The notes under the pieces were generated by a model. That model was given only the letters and a program-made list of their open reading frames with translations, had not been told where the DNA came from and searched no databases. Shown here one piece after another: positions 36,311 to 44,563 of a DNA stretch of 64,000 nt. Origin of the DNA: Methylobacterium sp. Leaf99 (GTDB lineage Bacteria; Pseudomonadota; Alphaproteobacteria; Rhizobiales; Beijerinckiaceae). Within the stretch, counting starts at the first letter, position 1; every line of letters starts with the position of its first letter. The stretch is taken from NCBI RefSeq assembly GCF_001422375.1, contig NZ_LMMU01000013.1, positions 33,267-97,266 on the forward strand, in the 5' to 3' direction. The translations under genes and the position numbers were made by a program.

Positions 36311-37711
36311 TTACTCCGCCGCGTCGAGACGGGGACGCTCGATCTCGGCGCGTTCGCGTTTCACCAATTCGGCGGTGAGGAACGCGACTTCCAAGGCCTG
36401 CTCCGCGTTGAGACGCGGATCGCAGTAGGTGTGGTAGCGGTCCTGCAGGTCGTCGGCGGTCAGCGCGCGGGCGCCGCCCGTGCACTCGGTGACGTCCTTG
36501 CCGGTCATCTCCAGGTGGATGCCGCCCGCGATGGTGCCCTCGGCCCGGTGGATGCCGAAGAAGCTCTCGATCTCCTGCATCACCCGCTCGAACGGACGGG
36601 TCTTGTAGCCGCCGGCCGAGATGGTGTTGCCGTGCATGGGATCGCACACCCACACCACCTTGCGGCCCTCGCGCTCCACCGCCCGGATCAGGCCCGGCAG
36701 GTGGTCGCCGACCTTGTCGGCGCCGAAGCGGCAGATCAAGGTCAGGCGCCCGGCCTCGTTGGCCGGGTTGAGCTGGTCGATGAGCCCGATCAGGCCCTCG
36801 GCCGTCATCGACGGTCCGCACTTCAGACCGATGGGGTTCCTGATGCCGCGCGCGTACTCGATATGGGCGTGATCGGCCTGCCGGGTGCGGTCGCCGATCC
36901 ACAGCATGTGGCCCGAGGTGGCGTACCAGTCGCCGCTCGTGGAATCGACGCGGGTCAGCGCCTCCTCGTAGCCGAGCAGCAGGGCCTCGTGGCTGGTGTA
37001 GAAGTCCGTGGTGCGGACCTCCTGGTGCGTCTCGGGATTGATCCCGATGGCGCGCATGAAGTCGAGGGTCTCGGTCATCCGCTCGGCGCAATCGGCGTAG
37101 CGCGCGGATTGCGGCGAATCCTTCACGAAACCCAGCATCCAGCGATGCGAGTTCTCGAGGTTGGCGTAGCCGCCCGTCGCGAAGGCGCGCAGCAGGTTGA
37201 GAGTCGCGGCCGACTGGCGGTAGGCCTCGAGCTGCCGGCGCGGATCGGGGATGCGCGCCTCCTCCGTGAAGGTGAGGCCGTTGACGATGTCGCCGCGGTA
37301 GCTCGGCAGGCTCACCCCACCCAGGGTCTCGGTCGGCGACGAGCGCGGCTTGGCGAACTGTCCGGCGATGCGCCCGACCTTCACCACGGGCGAGCCGCCC
37401 GCGAAGGTGAGGACCAGGGCCATCTGCAGGAACACGCGGAAGAAATCGCGGATGTTGTCGGCCGAATGCTCGTCGAAGCTCTCGGCGCAATCGCCGCCCT
37501 GAAGCAGGAAGGCTTCGCCCGTCGAGACGCGGGCAAGGGCCGATTTCAGCTTGCGGGCTTCACCGGCGAAGACCAGGGGCGGAAAGCTCGCGAGCTGGGC
37601 CTCGACCGCTTCGAGGGCGGCGGCATCCGGATAAGCCGGCACCTGCTGGATCGGCAGGTTGCGCCAAGATTTCGGCGACCAACCCGTCTTCGGTGTCCAA
37701 CGCTCGCCCAT
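36311..37711 (-). CDS. Class II DAHP synthase
   Basis: This predicts 466 residues, plant-type (class II) 3-deoxy-7-phosphoheptulonate synthase. It condenses phosphoenolpyruvate and erythrose 4-phosphate, the first step of the shikimate pathway. Signatures: WSPKSWRNLPIQQVPAYPD, LLQGGDCAESF, VKVGRIAGQFAKPRSSP, RNPIGLKCGPSM, WVCDPMHGNT and GGIHLEMTGKDVTECTGG. It is cytoplasmic. Allosteric control by aromatic amino acids is possible in this class; no leader peptide or trp-like attenuator is obvious upstream. Confidence 0.95.
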   Translation of the reverse strand: MGERWTPKTGWSPKSWRNLPIQQVPAYPDAAALEAVEAQLASFPPLVFAGEARKLKSALARVSTGEAFLLQGGDCAESFDEHSADNIRDFFRVFLQMALVLTFAGGSPVVKVGRIAGQFAKPRSSPTETLGGVSLPSYRGDIVNGLTFTEEARIPDPRRQLEAYRQSAATLNLLRAFATGGYANLENSHRWMLGFVKDSPQSARYADCAERMTETLDFMRAIGINPETHQEVRTTDFYTSHEALLLGYEEALTRVDSTSGDWYATSGHMLWIGDRTRQADHAHIEYARGIRNPIGLKCGPSMTAEGLIGLIDQLNPANEAGRLTLICRFGADKVGDHLPGLIRAVEREGRKVVWVCDPMHGNTISAGGYKTRPFERVMQEIESFFGIHRAEGTIAGGIHLEMTGKDVTECTGGARALTADDLQDRYHTYCDPRLNAEQALEVAFLTAELVKRERAEIERPRLDAAE

Positions 37712-37837
37712 GATTGTCTCCCGCCACCCCTCGGCCGGCTTTCCGTAATGCAGGATGCGTTGCGGAAAGCGCGGCTTATAGAGGGGTTTGACCGCAGAGG
37801 CGAGTGCGGGGAACCACCGGGCTGACCTGCTTTCCGC

Positions 37838-38137
37838 TCAGGCGACGTCGCCGTCCTCGATGGCGATGCCGTGCTCCGACAGGATCCAGAAGATCGCCTC
37901 CAGATCCTCCGACGTGACGTCCCGCGGCGGCAGGGCCTCCTCCAGATCCTCGTAGGTGAGGCGGCGGACGCGCTGGGCCTCCGCCTTGGCCAGGAGGGCG
38001 TCCACCGCCTTGCGCATATCGGGCGGCAGGGCATCGTGGCTCGGCAGGCGATAGTCGTCGACGGGATGCAGCGCCTCCGCCAGCATCCGGTCGATGATCA
38101 CCTGACGGCGATCGTGCGCGTCGTCGTGCTGTTCCAT
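37838..38137 (-). CDS. Orphan sigma-70 region 1.1 protein
   Basis: This predicts 99 residues. The C-terminal half (LTYEDLEEALPPRDVTSEDL then EAIFWILSEHGIAIEDGDV) closely follows the region 1.1 fold that sits at the N-terminus of housekeeping RpoD: a YxxLxxxLP segment, VTSExLE, and a final xLxExGI strand. The N-terminal half is acidic/polar and unrecognised. In RpoD, region 1.1 keeps free sigma off DNA and sits in the RNA polymerase channel. A stand-alone copy could regulate sigma or polymerase, but this is inference. No sigma domain follows. Confidence 0.75.
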   Translation of the reverse strand: MEQHDDAHDRRQVIIDRMLAEALHPVDDYRLPSHDALPPDMRKAVDALLAKAEAQRVRRLTYEDLEEALPPRDVTSEDLEAIFWILSEHGIAIEDGDVA

Positions 38138-38202
38138 GGGGCTGTTATGGGTCGGAGAAGCCGCGCGTCGAGGGGCGAAGTGACGTCAGGTGCGCGCGGG
38201 CC

Positions 38203-40506
38203 TCAACGCGCAGCGGCCGGCACGACCCGGACGGGGATCGCCTTGGCCGCCGGGGTCTTCGACTGTTCGTCGTGGTGCCACAGGGGAATCAGGGGGTTCA
38301 GCTCAGGATAGTAGCCGCCGCAATTGCCCGGCGGAATGTCGTACTGGATCACCCGCAGGCCCTTCACCGAGCGATCGATGCCGTCGTCGGACGGCGTCGA
38401 GAGGTCCACCGTCTCGCCGTCGCGCACCCCGATGCGCGCCATGTCGGCGGCATTCATGAACAGGATGGTGCGCGTGCCCTTCACGCCGCGAAAGCGGTCG
38501 TCATAGCCGTAGATCGTCGTATTGAACTGATCGTTTGAGCGCAGCGTGATGAGGTCTAGGATGTCGGGGCCCCGCGCCGGCATGTCCGGGTCCTCGTCGA
38601 GGCCCTCCGGCACGGTGAAGTTGGCCCGGCCGGTCTCGGTCTCCCATCGGCGTTCCCGCGCCGGGATCGGCTTGTGCAGGCCGCCCGGATCGAACATCCG
38701 GCCGTTGAGGTCGTGGAACACGTTCGGATAGGTCGCCTCGATGGCGTCGCGCACCTTGGCATAGTCGCCGACCCAGGCGTCCCAGGTCACCTTCGGATTG
38801 GGGGGCAGCGTCGCCTTGGCGAGTTCGGCGACGATCCACGGCTCGGACCGGGCCTGGGCGCTCACGGGCTTGGTGAACCCGCGTGAGCCGTGGAAGCACG
38901 ACGTCGAGTCCTCCATGGACACGGCCTGGGGACCGCTCGCCTGCGCGTCGATCTCGATGCGGCCGAGGCACGGCAGGATGTAGGCCACCGCGCCGTTGAC
39001 GAGGTGGGAGCGGTTGAGCTTCGTCGAGATCTGCACGGTGAGGCGCATGCGCCGCCACGCCACTTCCATCCGCACCGTATCGGGGATGGCGCGCACGAAG
39101 TTGCCGCCGAGGGAGAGGAACGCCTTCACCGAACCGTCGAGGATGCCTTCGCAGGCCTCGACGGTGTTGAGGCCCTTTTCCCGGGGCGGCGCGAAGCCGT
39201 ACTGCGCCGCGAGGGTGTCGAGGGGTGCGAGTTCGGGCTTCTCGGTGATGCCCACCGTGCGCTGGCCCTGAACGTTGGAGTGGCCGCGCACGGGGCAGAG
39301 GCCGGCGCCGGGGCGTCCGACATTGCCGCGCAGGAGCATGAGGTTGACCAGCATCTGCACCGATTCGGTGCCCTTTCGGTGCTGGGTCAGGCCCATGCCG
39401 TAGATGCCCATGACCGCGCGGGCCCGGCCATAGACCGTGGCAGCGGACTCGATGGCCTCCCGGGTCAGGCCGGACCGCGCCACCAGAGCGGCCCAGTCCT
39501 GCGCCTCGCAATAGGCCTTGAACGCGTCGATCCCGTGGGTGTGTTCCTCGATGAAGGCCACGTCGAGGAGGCGCGGCCGGCCGACCGCCCTGGCCGCGTC
39601 GTCGTCGGCGAACAGGGCCTTGCACATGCCGGTCATGGCGGCGATGTCCCCGCCCGCCTTGACCTGATGGTACTGCGTCGAGATCCGGGTCTCGCTGCGG
39701 GTCACCATCTCGACGGGCGATTGCGGGTTGGTGAAGCGCTCCAGGCCGCGCTCGCGCAGGGGGTTGAAGGTGATGATCGGCACCCGGCGCTTGCGCGCAT
39801 CCTGCAGGGGATGGAGCATGCGCGGCGAATTGGAGCCGACGTTCTGGCCGAAGAACAGAATCAGGTCGGTGGACTCGAAATCCTCCAGCACAGTGGTGCC
39901 CACGGCCGAGCCGATGGAGGCTTTCAACCCGACCGAGGTCGGCTCGTGGCACATGTTGGACGAGTCGGGCAGGTTGTTGTTGCCGTAGAGCCGGGCGAAC
40001 AGCGCGTACATGTACGATGTCTCGAGGGATGCCCGGCCCGAGGCGTAGCAGACCACCGATTTCGGCTCCAAGGCGCGCAGCTCGCGGCCGATCTCCGCGA
40101 AGGCGTCGGCCCATTCCACCGGAACGTAGCGGTCGGTCGCCGGATCGTAGCGCAGGGGATGGGTGAGGCGGCCCTTCTCCTCGAGGGCGTAGTCGCTCCA
40201 GCCCAGGAGGTCAGTGACCGTATGCGTCGCGAAGAAATCCGGGCCGACGCGCTTGGTGGTCTGCTCCCAGACGGTCGCCTTGGCGCCGTTCTCGCAATAC
40301 TCGAAGGCGGCAGGCTTTTTCGGCTTCGACCACGCGCAGGACGTGCACATGAAGCCGTCGGGCTTGTTCTGCTTCAGGAGAAGCGCTGCACCCGAAGCCG
40401 GGATTTCCTCGCGCAGGAGGATTTCGGCCAGCGACGCCGCGGAGCCCCAGCCACCCGCCGGACCGGTATAGGGTTCGATTTTCGGGTCGGCCATCTTGTC
40501 GGTCAT
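38203..40506 (-). CDS. FdhF/YdeP-family molybdopterin oxidoreductase
   Basis: This predicts 767 residues from the ATG at 40506. The N-terminal iron-sulfur region is FMCTSCAWSKPKKPAAFEYC. The molybdopterin domains include LGWSDYALEEKGRLTHPLRYD, DSSNMCHEPTSVGL, LFFGQNVGSNSPRMLHP, and a C-terminal MopD part (LITLRSNDQFNTTIYGYDDR). This matches the FdhF/YdeP family, linked to formate dehydrogenase-like activity or acid resistance, with an unknown substrate. No FdhD or maturation genes are adjacent. It is cytoplasmic. It follows the glutathione reductase gene on the same strand by 76 bases. Confidence 0.87.
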   Translation of the reverse strand: MTDKMADPKIEPYTGPAGGWGSAASLAEILLREEIPASGAALLLKQNKPDGFMCTSCAWSKPKKPAAFEYCENGAKATVWEQTTKRVGPDFFATHTVTDLLGWSDYALEEKGRLTHPLRYDPATDRYVPVEWADAFAEIGRELRALEPKSVVCYASGRASLETSYMYALFARLYGNNNLPDSSNMCHEPTSVGLKASIGSAVGTTVLEDFESTDLILFFGQNVGSNSPRMLHPLQDARKRRVPIITFNPLRERGLERFTNPQSPVEMVTRSETRISTQYHQVKAGGDIAAMTGMCKALFADDDAARAVGRPRLLDVAFIEEHTHGIDAFKAYCEAQDWAALVARSGLTREAIESAATVYGRARAVMGIYGMGLTQHRKGTESVQMLVNLMLLRGNVGRPGAGLCPVRGHSNVQGQRTVGITEKPELAPLDTLAAQYGFAPPREKGLNTVEACEGILDGSVKAFLSLGGNFVRAIPDTVRMEVAWRRMRLTVQISTKLNRSHLVNGAVAYILPCLGRIEIDAQASGPQAVSMEDSTSCFHGSRGFTKPVSAQARSEPWIVAELAKATLPPNPKVTWDAWVGDYAKVRDAIEATYPNVFHDLNGRMFDPGGLHKPIPARERRWETETGRANFTVPEGLDEDPDMPARGPDILDLITLRSNDQFNTTIYGYDDRFRGVKGTRTILFMNAADMARIGVRDGETVDLSTPSDDGIDRSVKGLRVIQYDIPPGNCGGYYPELNPLIPLWHHDEQSKTPAAKAIPVRVVPAAAR

Positions 40507-40582
40507 GGGGGGTCCGGTCAGGCGATTGCTCTTTCGGCAACCGGCTCCGCAGCCGCCCTGTTCCCGCCTGCGACGGTGCGCG

Positions 40583-41968
40583 CTAGCCGACCCCCTCCGG
40601 GCGCTTGGTGACCACGGGCGTGCGCATGGTGACGAGTTCCTCGCCGGCGGTGGGGTGGACCGCGATGGTGCGGTCGAAATCCGCCTTGGTGGCACCCATG
40701 GTGACGGCGATGCCCACCGCCTGGATGATCTCGCCGGCATCGTGCCCGAGGATGTGGACGCCCACGACCCGGTCGCTGGCGCAATCGACGATGACCTTCA
40801 TCAGGACCTTCTCGTCGCGGCCCGACAGGGCCGCCTTCATCGGGCGGAAGCTCGACCGGTAGATGTCGATCTTGCCGTAGCGCTCCCGCGCCGTGCTCTC
40901 GTTGTGGCCGACGACGCCGATCTCGGGCGTCGAGAACACGGCCGTGGGGATGAGGTCGTGATCGACGGCCCAGGATTTGTCCCCGAACACCGTGTCGGCG
41001 AAGGCGTGTCCCTCGCGGATGGCGATGGGGGTCAGCGCCGCCCGGTTGGTGACGTCGCCGACCGCGTAGATCGACGGCACGCGGGTCTGCGAGAACCCAT
41101 CGACGGGGATCGCGCCGGCCCCGTCGAGGGTGATCCCGACGGCGTCGAGCCCGAGGCCCTCGACCTTCGGTCGCCGGCCGGTGGCGTAGAGGACCTGATC
41201 GACCTCGAGGCTTGTCCCGTCGCTCAGGGTCACGGCGAGACCGCCCGCGACGCGCTCCAGGCGCTCGACGCTGGTGCCGAGGCGCAGGTCCATGCGCTTG
41301 GCGTAGGCCTCGTCGAGGGCGTCGCGGATCTCGTCGTCGAAGCCGCGCAGGAGCCGGTCGCCGCGATGCGCCAGGGTGGTGCGTGCGCCCAGAGCCGCGA
41401 ACACGCCGGCGAACTCCACGGCGATGTAGCCGCCGCCGACGACGAGGATGCGCTCGGGCATGGTTTCCAGATCGAACACCTCGTTGGAGGTGATGGCGAG
41501 CTCGCAGCCGGGCACCTCCGGCAGCTTCACGGGATGGGCGCCGACCGCGACGAGGATGACCTTCGCCCGGACCCGCCGCCCGGAAGCGACGAGGCGCACC
41601 GTATGGGCATCCTCGATCACCGCGCGCTCGGGCACGATCGCGACGCCGGCCTTGCCCAGATTGGTGCCGTAGATGCCCTCCAGACGGCCGACCTCGGCGT
41701 CGCGCCGGGCTTTCAGGACGCGCCAGTCGAACCGCGGCTCGGGCACGCTCCAGCCGAAGCCGGCGGCATCCTCGAACTCGTCGCGGAACCGGCCGGCATA
41801 GACCATGAGCTTCTTCGGGACGCAGCCGCGGATCACGCAGGTGCCCCCGACCCGGTACTCCTCGGCGAGCTGGACCCGCGCACCGTAGCCCGCCGCGATC
41901 CGCGCGGCTCGCACGCCGCCGGAGCCGCCGCCGATGACGAACAGATCGACGTCGAAGTCCTGAGTCAT
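40583..41968 (-). CDS. gor: Glutathione reductase
   Basis: This predicts 461 residues from the ATG at 41968; an upstream ATG (41989) would add seven residues and has no clear ribosome site. Signatures: FAD-binding VIGGGSGGVRAAR, redox disulfide GGTCVIRGCVPKK, NADPH-binding VVGGGYIAVEFA, YAVGDVTN, and the active-site HPTAGEELVTM with catalytic histidine. It reduces oxidised glutathione with NADPH in the cytoplasm. The enzyme could also be a near relative such as mycothione-type reductase, but the motif set favours Gor. Confidence 0.95.
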   Translation of the reverse strand: MTQDFDVDLFVIGGGSGGVRAARIAAGYGARVQLAEEYRVGGTCVIRGCVPKKLMVYAGRFRDEFEDAAGFGWSVPEPRFDWRVLKARRDAEVGRLEGIYGTNLGKAGVAIVPERAVIEDAHTVRLVASGRRVRAKVILVAVGAHPVKLPEVPGCELAITSNEVFDLETMPERILVVGGGYIAVEFAGVFAALGARTTLAHRGDRLLRGFDDEIRDALDEAYAKRMDLRLGTSVERLERVAGGLAVTLSDGTSLEVDQVLYATGRRPKVEGLGLDAVGITLDGAGAIPVDGFSQTRVPSIYAVGDVTNRAALTPIAIREGHAFADTVFGDKSWAVDHDLIPTAVFSTPEIGVVGHNESTARERYGKIDIYRSSFRPMKAALSGRDEKVLMKVIVDCASDRVVGVHILGHDAGEIIQAVGIAVTMGATKADFDRTIAVHPTAGEELVTMRTPVVTKRPEGVG

Positions 41969-42095
41969 GAGGCGCGTCCCGATAGCCATACGAAGCGTCG
42001 CCCTCCATGGCCCGAACGGTCGGCGGCTTCAACCGCAGGCCGCCTGGGCGTGACAACCATGCGCCACGTGACCCCAAAACAGCGGAGCCGGCCCT

Positions 42096-42110
42096 ACACG
42101 CTTTACGTGT
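42096..42110. promoter_or_regulatory. Candidate mqsRA operator
   Basis: ACACG-CTTTA-CGTGT is a perfect 5-5-5 inverted repeat about 90 bases upstream of mqsR. Its layout resembles the MqsA operator of E. coli (AACCT-N-AGGTT), though the arm sequence differs, as expected for a diverged repressor. Confidence 0.35.
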
Positions 42111-42200
42111 GCTACCGTTGGGCACAAAGCCGGGGCATGTAGACCTGTCGGGTCCGCCCGCTTGAACGCAGACCTTGAAACGACACCATCATGGTGCAAA

Positions 42201-42521
42201 ATGGAGATGTCCGAAAAGCGCAAACCGACCTACGATTTGCACGCCTTCCGGGCTTGGGCGCGATCACCCAAATTCAGCGCGGCCGGGTCCGCCGTGCGAA
42301 CGGCTGCGGCCCTCGGGGTCGGTTCAACCGACATGGTACGGATCGTTCAAATGCTGGAGCGAAAGCACTTTCAGAAATCCGTGACGTCCCATGCCAATCC
42401 GCGGGAGTGGCAGGACGTCTATCATGTCCCGTCATCGATCGGCGTCCTCTACATCAAGTTCCGCGCGGACGTCGTCACCGAGTTTTTGCTGCTGTCATTC
42501 AAGGAAAAGAACAATGACTGA
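42201..42521 (+). CDS. mqsR: MqsR family toxin (mRNA interferase)
   Basis: This predicts 106 residues from the ATG at 42201; starts at 42162 and 42207 are possible and no strong ribosome site decides. The C-terminal half matches MqsR closely: HFQKSVTSHANPREWQDVYH, then GVLYIKF and LLLSFKEK. The lysine, glutamine, tyrosine and lysine positions of the RelE-like active site are all kept (FQKS, WQDV, LYIK, SFKEK). MqsR cuts mRNA at GC-rich triplets. It overlaps mqsA by eight bases, toxin first as in E. coli. Confidence 0.88.
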   Translation: MEMSEKRKPTYDLHAFRAWARSPKFSAAGSAVRTAAALGVGSTDMVRIVQMLERKHFQKSVTSHANPREWQDVYHVPSSIGVLYIKFRADVVTEFLLLSFKEKNND

Positions 42522-42957
42522 AGCACCCGTCTGCCCCGTCTCCGGGCAGGTGATGTTTCGCGACACGCGCCCTTTCACGCTGCACTACAAGGGCAGCGTG
42601 CGGACCTTCGACATGCCCGGTTGGTACTGCGACGGCAGCGGCGAGAGCATCTTCACCCGTGCGGATATGAAGATATCGGACCGCGAACTCGCGACCCTGA
42701 AAGCCACGGTGGAAAATCTGGCGACGCCGGCCGAGGTGGCTCGGCTGCGCAAGACACTCGGGCTGTCGCAGGCCAAGGCGGGCGAGATCTTCGGCGGAGG
42801 CCTTCGGGCATTCCAGAAGTACGAAAGCGGCGAGACTTCCACGAGTCGCGTCATGACGAATCTTCTACGCGTCGTTTCACGCCACCCGGAAGAAGTAGAG
42901 CAGATAGCGGCCGAAGCGAGCAAATGCGAGGCCAAGATGCCGTGGAAGATGCCGTGA
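42514..42957 (+). CDS. mqsA: MqsA family antitoxin, variant zinc site
   Basis: This predicts 147 residues. The C-terminal helix-turn-helix is clear: VARLRKTLGLSQAKAGEIFG then GGLRAFQKYESG. The N-terminal domain (CPVSGQVMFRDTRPFTLHYK, MPGWYCDGSGESIF) has only Cys7 and Cys39; the partner positions of the two CxxC pairs are Ser10 and Ser42. The E. coli protein uses four cysteines to bind zinc. This subtype therefore lacks half the zinc ligands. It should bind MqsR and repress its own operon. A C-terminal tail beyond the HTH is longer than in E. coli. Confidence 0.88.
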   Translation: MTEAPVCPVSGQVMFRDTRPFTLHYKGSVRTFDMPGWYCDGSGESIFTRADMKISDRELATLKATVENLATPAEVARLRKTLGLSQAKAGEIFGGGLRAFQKYESGETSTSRVMTNLLRVVSRHPEEVEQIAAEASKCEAKMPWKMP

Positions 42958-42973
42958 AAGCGTCCAACAAAAA

Positions 42974-43001
42974 GGCCGCCTCCCCGTGCGGGGAAGCGGC
43001 C
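42974..43001. terminator. Bidirectional hairpin, mqsA / rpmG
   Basis: GGCCGC/GCGGCC outer and TCCCC/GGGGA inner stems form a two-part hairpin, with an A-rich run before it. It lies between convergent mqsA and rpmG and can end both. Confidence 0.65.
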
Positions 43002-43028
43002 CGATGGCCGGTGCGCTGAAGCGGCGGC

Positions 43029-43196
43029 CTACTTGATCTTGGTTTCCTTGAAGTCGACGTGCTTGCGCACGACGGGGTCGTACTTCTTCATGGAAAGCTT
43101 CTCGGTCTGCGTGCGGGAGTTCTTCTTCGTGACGTAGAAGTAGCCCGTGTCGGCGGTCGAGATCAACTTGACTTTAACGGTGACGGCCTTGGCCAT
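43029..43196 (-). CDS. rpmG: Ribosomal protein L33
   Basis: This predicts 55 residues, standard length (MAKAVTVKVKLISTADTG, then YFYVTKKNSRTQTEKLSMKK). The cysteines of the zinc form are absent, so it is the zinc-free C- type. It is part of the large ribosomal subunit. The ATG at 43196 gives the canonical N-terminus. In many relatives it lies just after the NUDIX gene; here several genes have intervened. Confidence 0.96.
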   Translation of the reverse strand: MAKAVTVKVKLISTADTGYFYVTKKNSRTQTEKLSMKKYDPVVRKHVDFKETKIK

Positions 43197-43302
43197 GGCG
43201 CGGCGCTCCTGTGATGGCGGCATTCCGCATCAGCGAAACGCAAAAGGGCCGGCGGCAGCCGGCTGAATACCGGCGCGTGATTGCCCCATGGATCACGTTT
43301 CG

Positions 43303-44475
43303 TCAAGGCCGGGGATAGCCTTGCAGGCGCCAGGCCACGACGCCCGCATAGGCGAGGAACAGGGCGCACAGGCTGTAGGCGAAGCCCTGGGGCGGCACCA
43401 GATCCATGCCGCCGCCGATGATCGGAGGGCCGACCATGAGGCCGACATTGTAGAGCAGCACGAAGGCGGCGTTGGCGCCGGCGAGCTCCGGCCCGCGCAC
43501 GCTGGCGCCGAGCTGGGCCAGCCCCACGGTGTAGAGGGTGCCGGCCAACCCGCCCCAGACGAACAGCAGGAGGACGAGCGCCGGAAACGAGGCCGAGGCC
43601 ACGGGAATCAGGATCGAACCGAGCGCGCCGCACAGGGCCGAGGCCAGGAGCACGATGCGCCGGTCGATGCGGTCGGCGAGCCAGCCGACCGGGATCTGGA
43701 ACAGGACGTTGCCCAGCGCCAGGGCGGAGACGAGGCCGGCCGCCGTCTGCGCGTCGTAGCCCAGCCGCAGGCCGTAGAGAGGCAGGATGGCGAACCCACC
43801 GGTCTCCACGGCGCCGTAGACCAGGGCGGCGCCCGTCGCGGCGGGCGCGAGGCGGAGATAGGCGAGGATCGAGCGGCTGCCGCCCTGCCCGATCTCGGGT
43901 GACAGGCCGCGCGCGAGCAGCAGGGGCACCATGGCGACGAGGAACAGGCCCGAGCCGGCGAGGTAGGGCGCGTAGCCCTCCGTGCCGAGGAGGGCGAGCA
44001 GGGTCGGGCCTACGGCGAACCCGAGGGCCAGCACCGTGGCGTAGATGCCCATCACCAGGCCGCGCCGGGCCGGCGGGGCGGCCTCGCTGATCCAGAACTC
44101 GGAGAGGACGAACAGGGCGCCGAGGGTCGCCGAGAACACGAAGCGCAGGGGAAACCACCAGGCGATGTCCTGGAACACCTTGAAGCCCGTGAGCATCAGG
44201 GCGCCGAGGCCCAGGGCCAGGATCAGCAGGCGGACCACGCCGATGCGCGCGGCGACCCGCGGCACGTACGGCACCGTCAGGATGCTGGCGAGGCCGGCGA
44301 CGGCGGTGTTAACGCCGATGAGGGTGCTGGACGCGCCCATCCTGGCCATTTCGAGGGACAGGAGCGGGATCGTGAGGCTGAGGCCGATGCCGACGACGGC
44401 GACACAGACGATGGCGGCGGCGATGGACGCGACGCGGGCCCGGTCGTCCGGCGCCGACGGGGTCTGAACGAGCAT
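43303..44475 (-). CDS. MFS transporter
   Basis: This predicts 390 residues from the ATG at 44475, with about twelve hydrophobic helices. The MFS signature in the loop after TM2 (VPRVAARIGVVRLL) and the repeated VGWLADRIDRR in the second half (loop TM8-9) are seen. It is an inner-membrane proton-coupled exporter or sugar-like carrier; the overall shape is closest to the YcaD/MdtG drug-type group. The substrate is unknown. No ribosome site is obvious. It lies downstream of the RND operon on the same strand, with an 88-base gap. Confidence 0.83.
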   Translation of the reverse strand: MLVQTPSAPDDRARVASIAAAIVCVAVVGIGLSLTIPLLSLEMARMGASSTLIGVNTAVAGLASILTVPYVPRVAARIGVVRLLILALGLGALMLTGFKVFQDIAWWFPLRFVFSATLGALFVLSEFWISEAAPPARRGLVMGIYATVLALGFAVGPTLLALLGTEGYAPYLAGSGLFLVAMVPLLLARGLSPEIGQGGSRSILAYLRLAPAATGAALVYGAVETGGFAILPLYGLRLGYDAQTAAGLVSALALGNVLFQIPVGWLADRIDRRIVLLASALCGALGSILIPVASASFPALVLLLFVWGGLAGTLYTVGLAQLGASVRGPELAGANAAFVLLYNVGLMVGPPIIGGGMDLVPPQGFAYSLCALFLAYAGVVAWRLQGYPRP

Positions 44476-44563
44476 GGCGGGCAAGGACACGTCCTGAGCG
44501 AGCCGCGCGGCGGCTCCGGGCCGGCTTTCTCGCCCCCGCAACGCGCCAGCGCAACCGCCCGTA

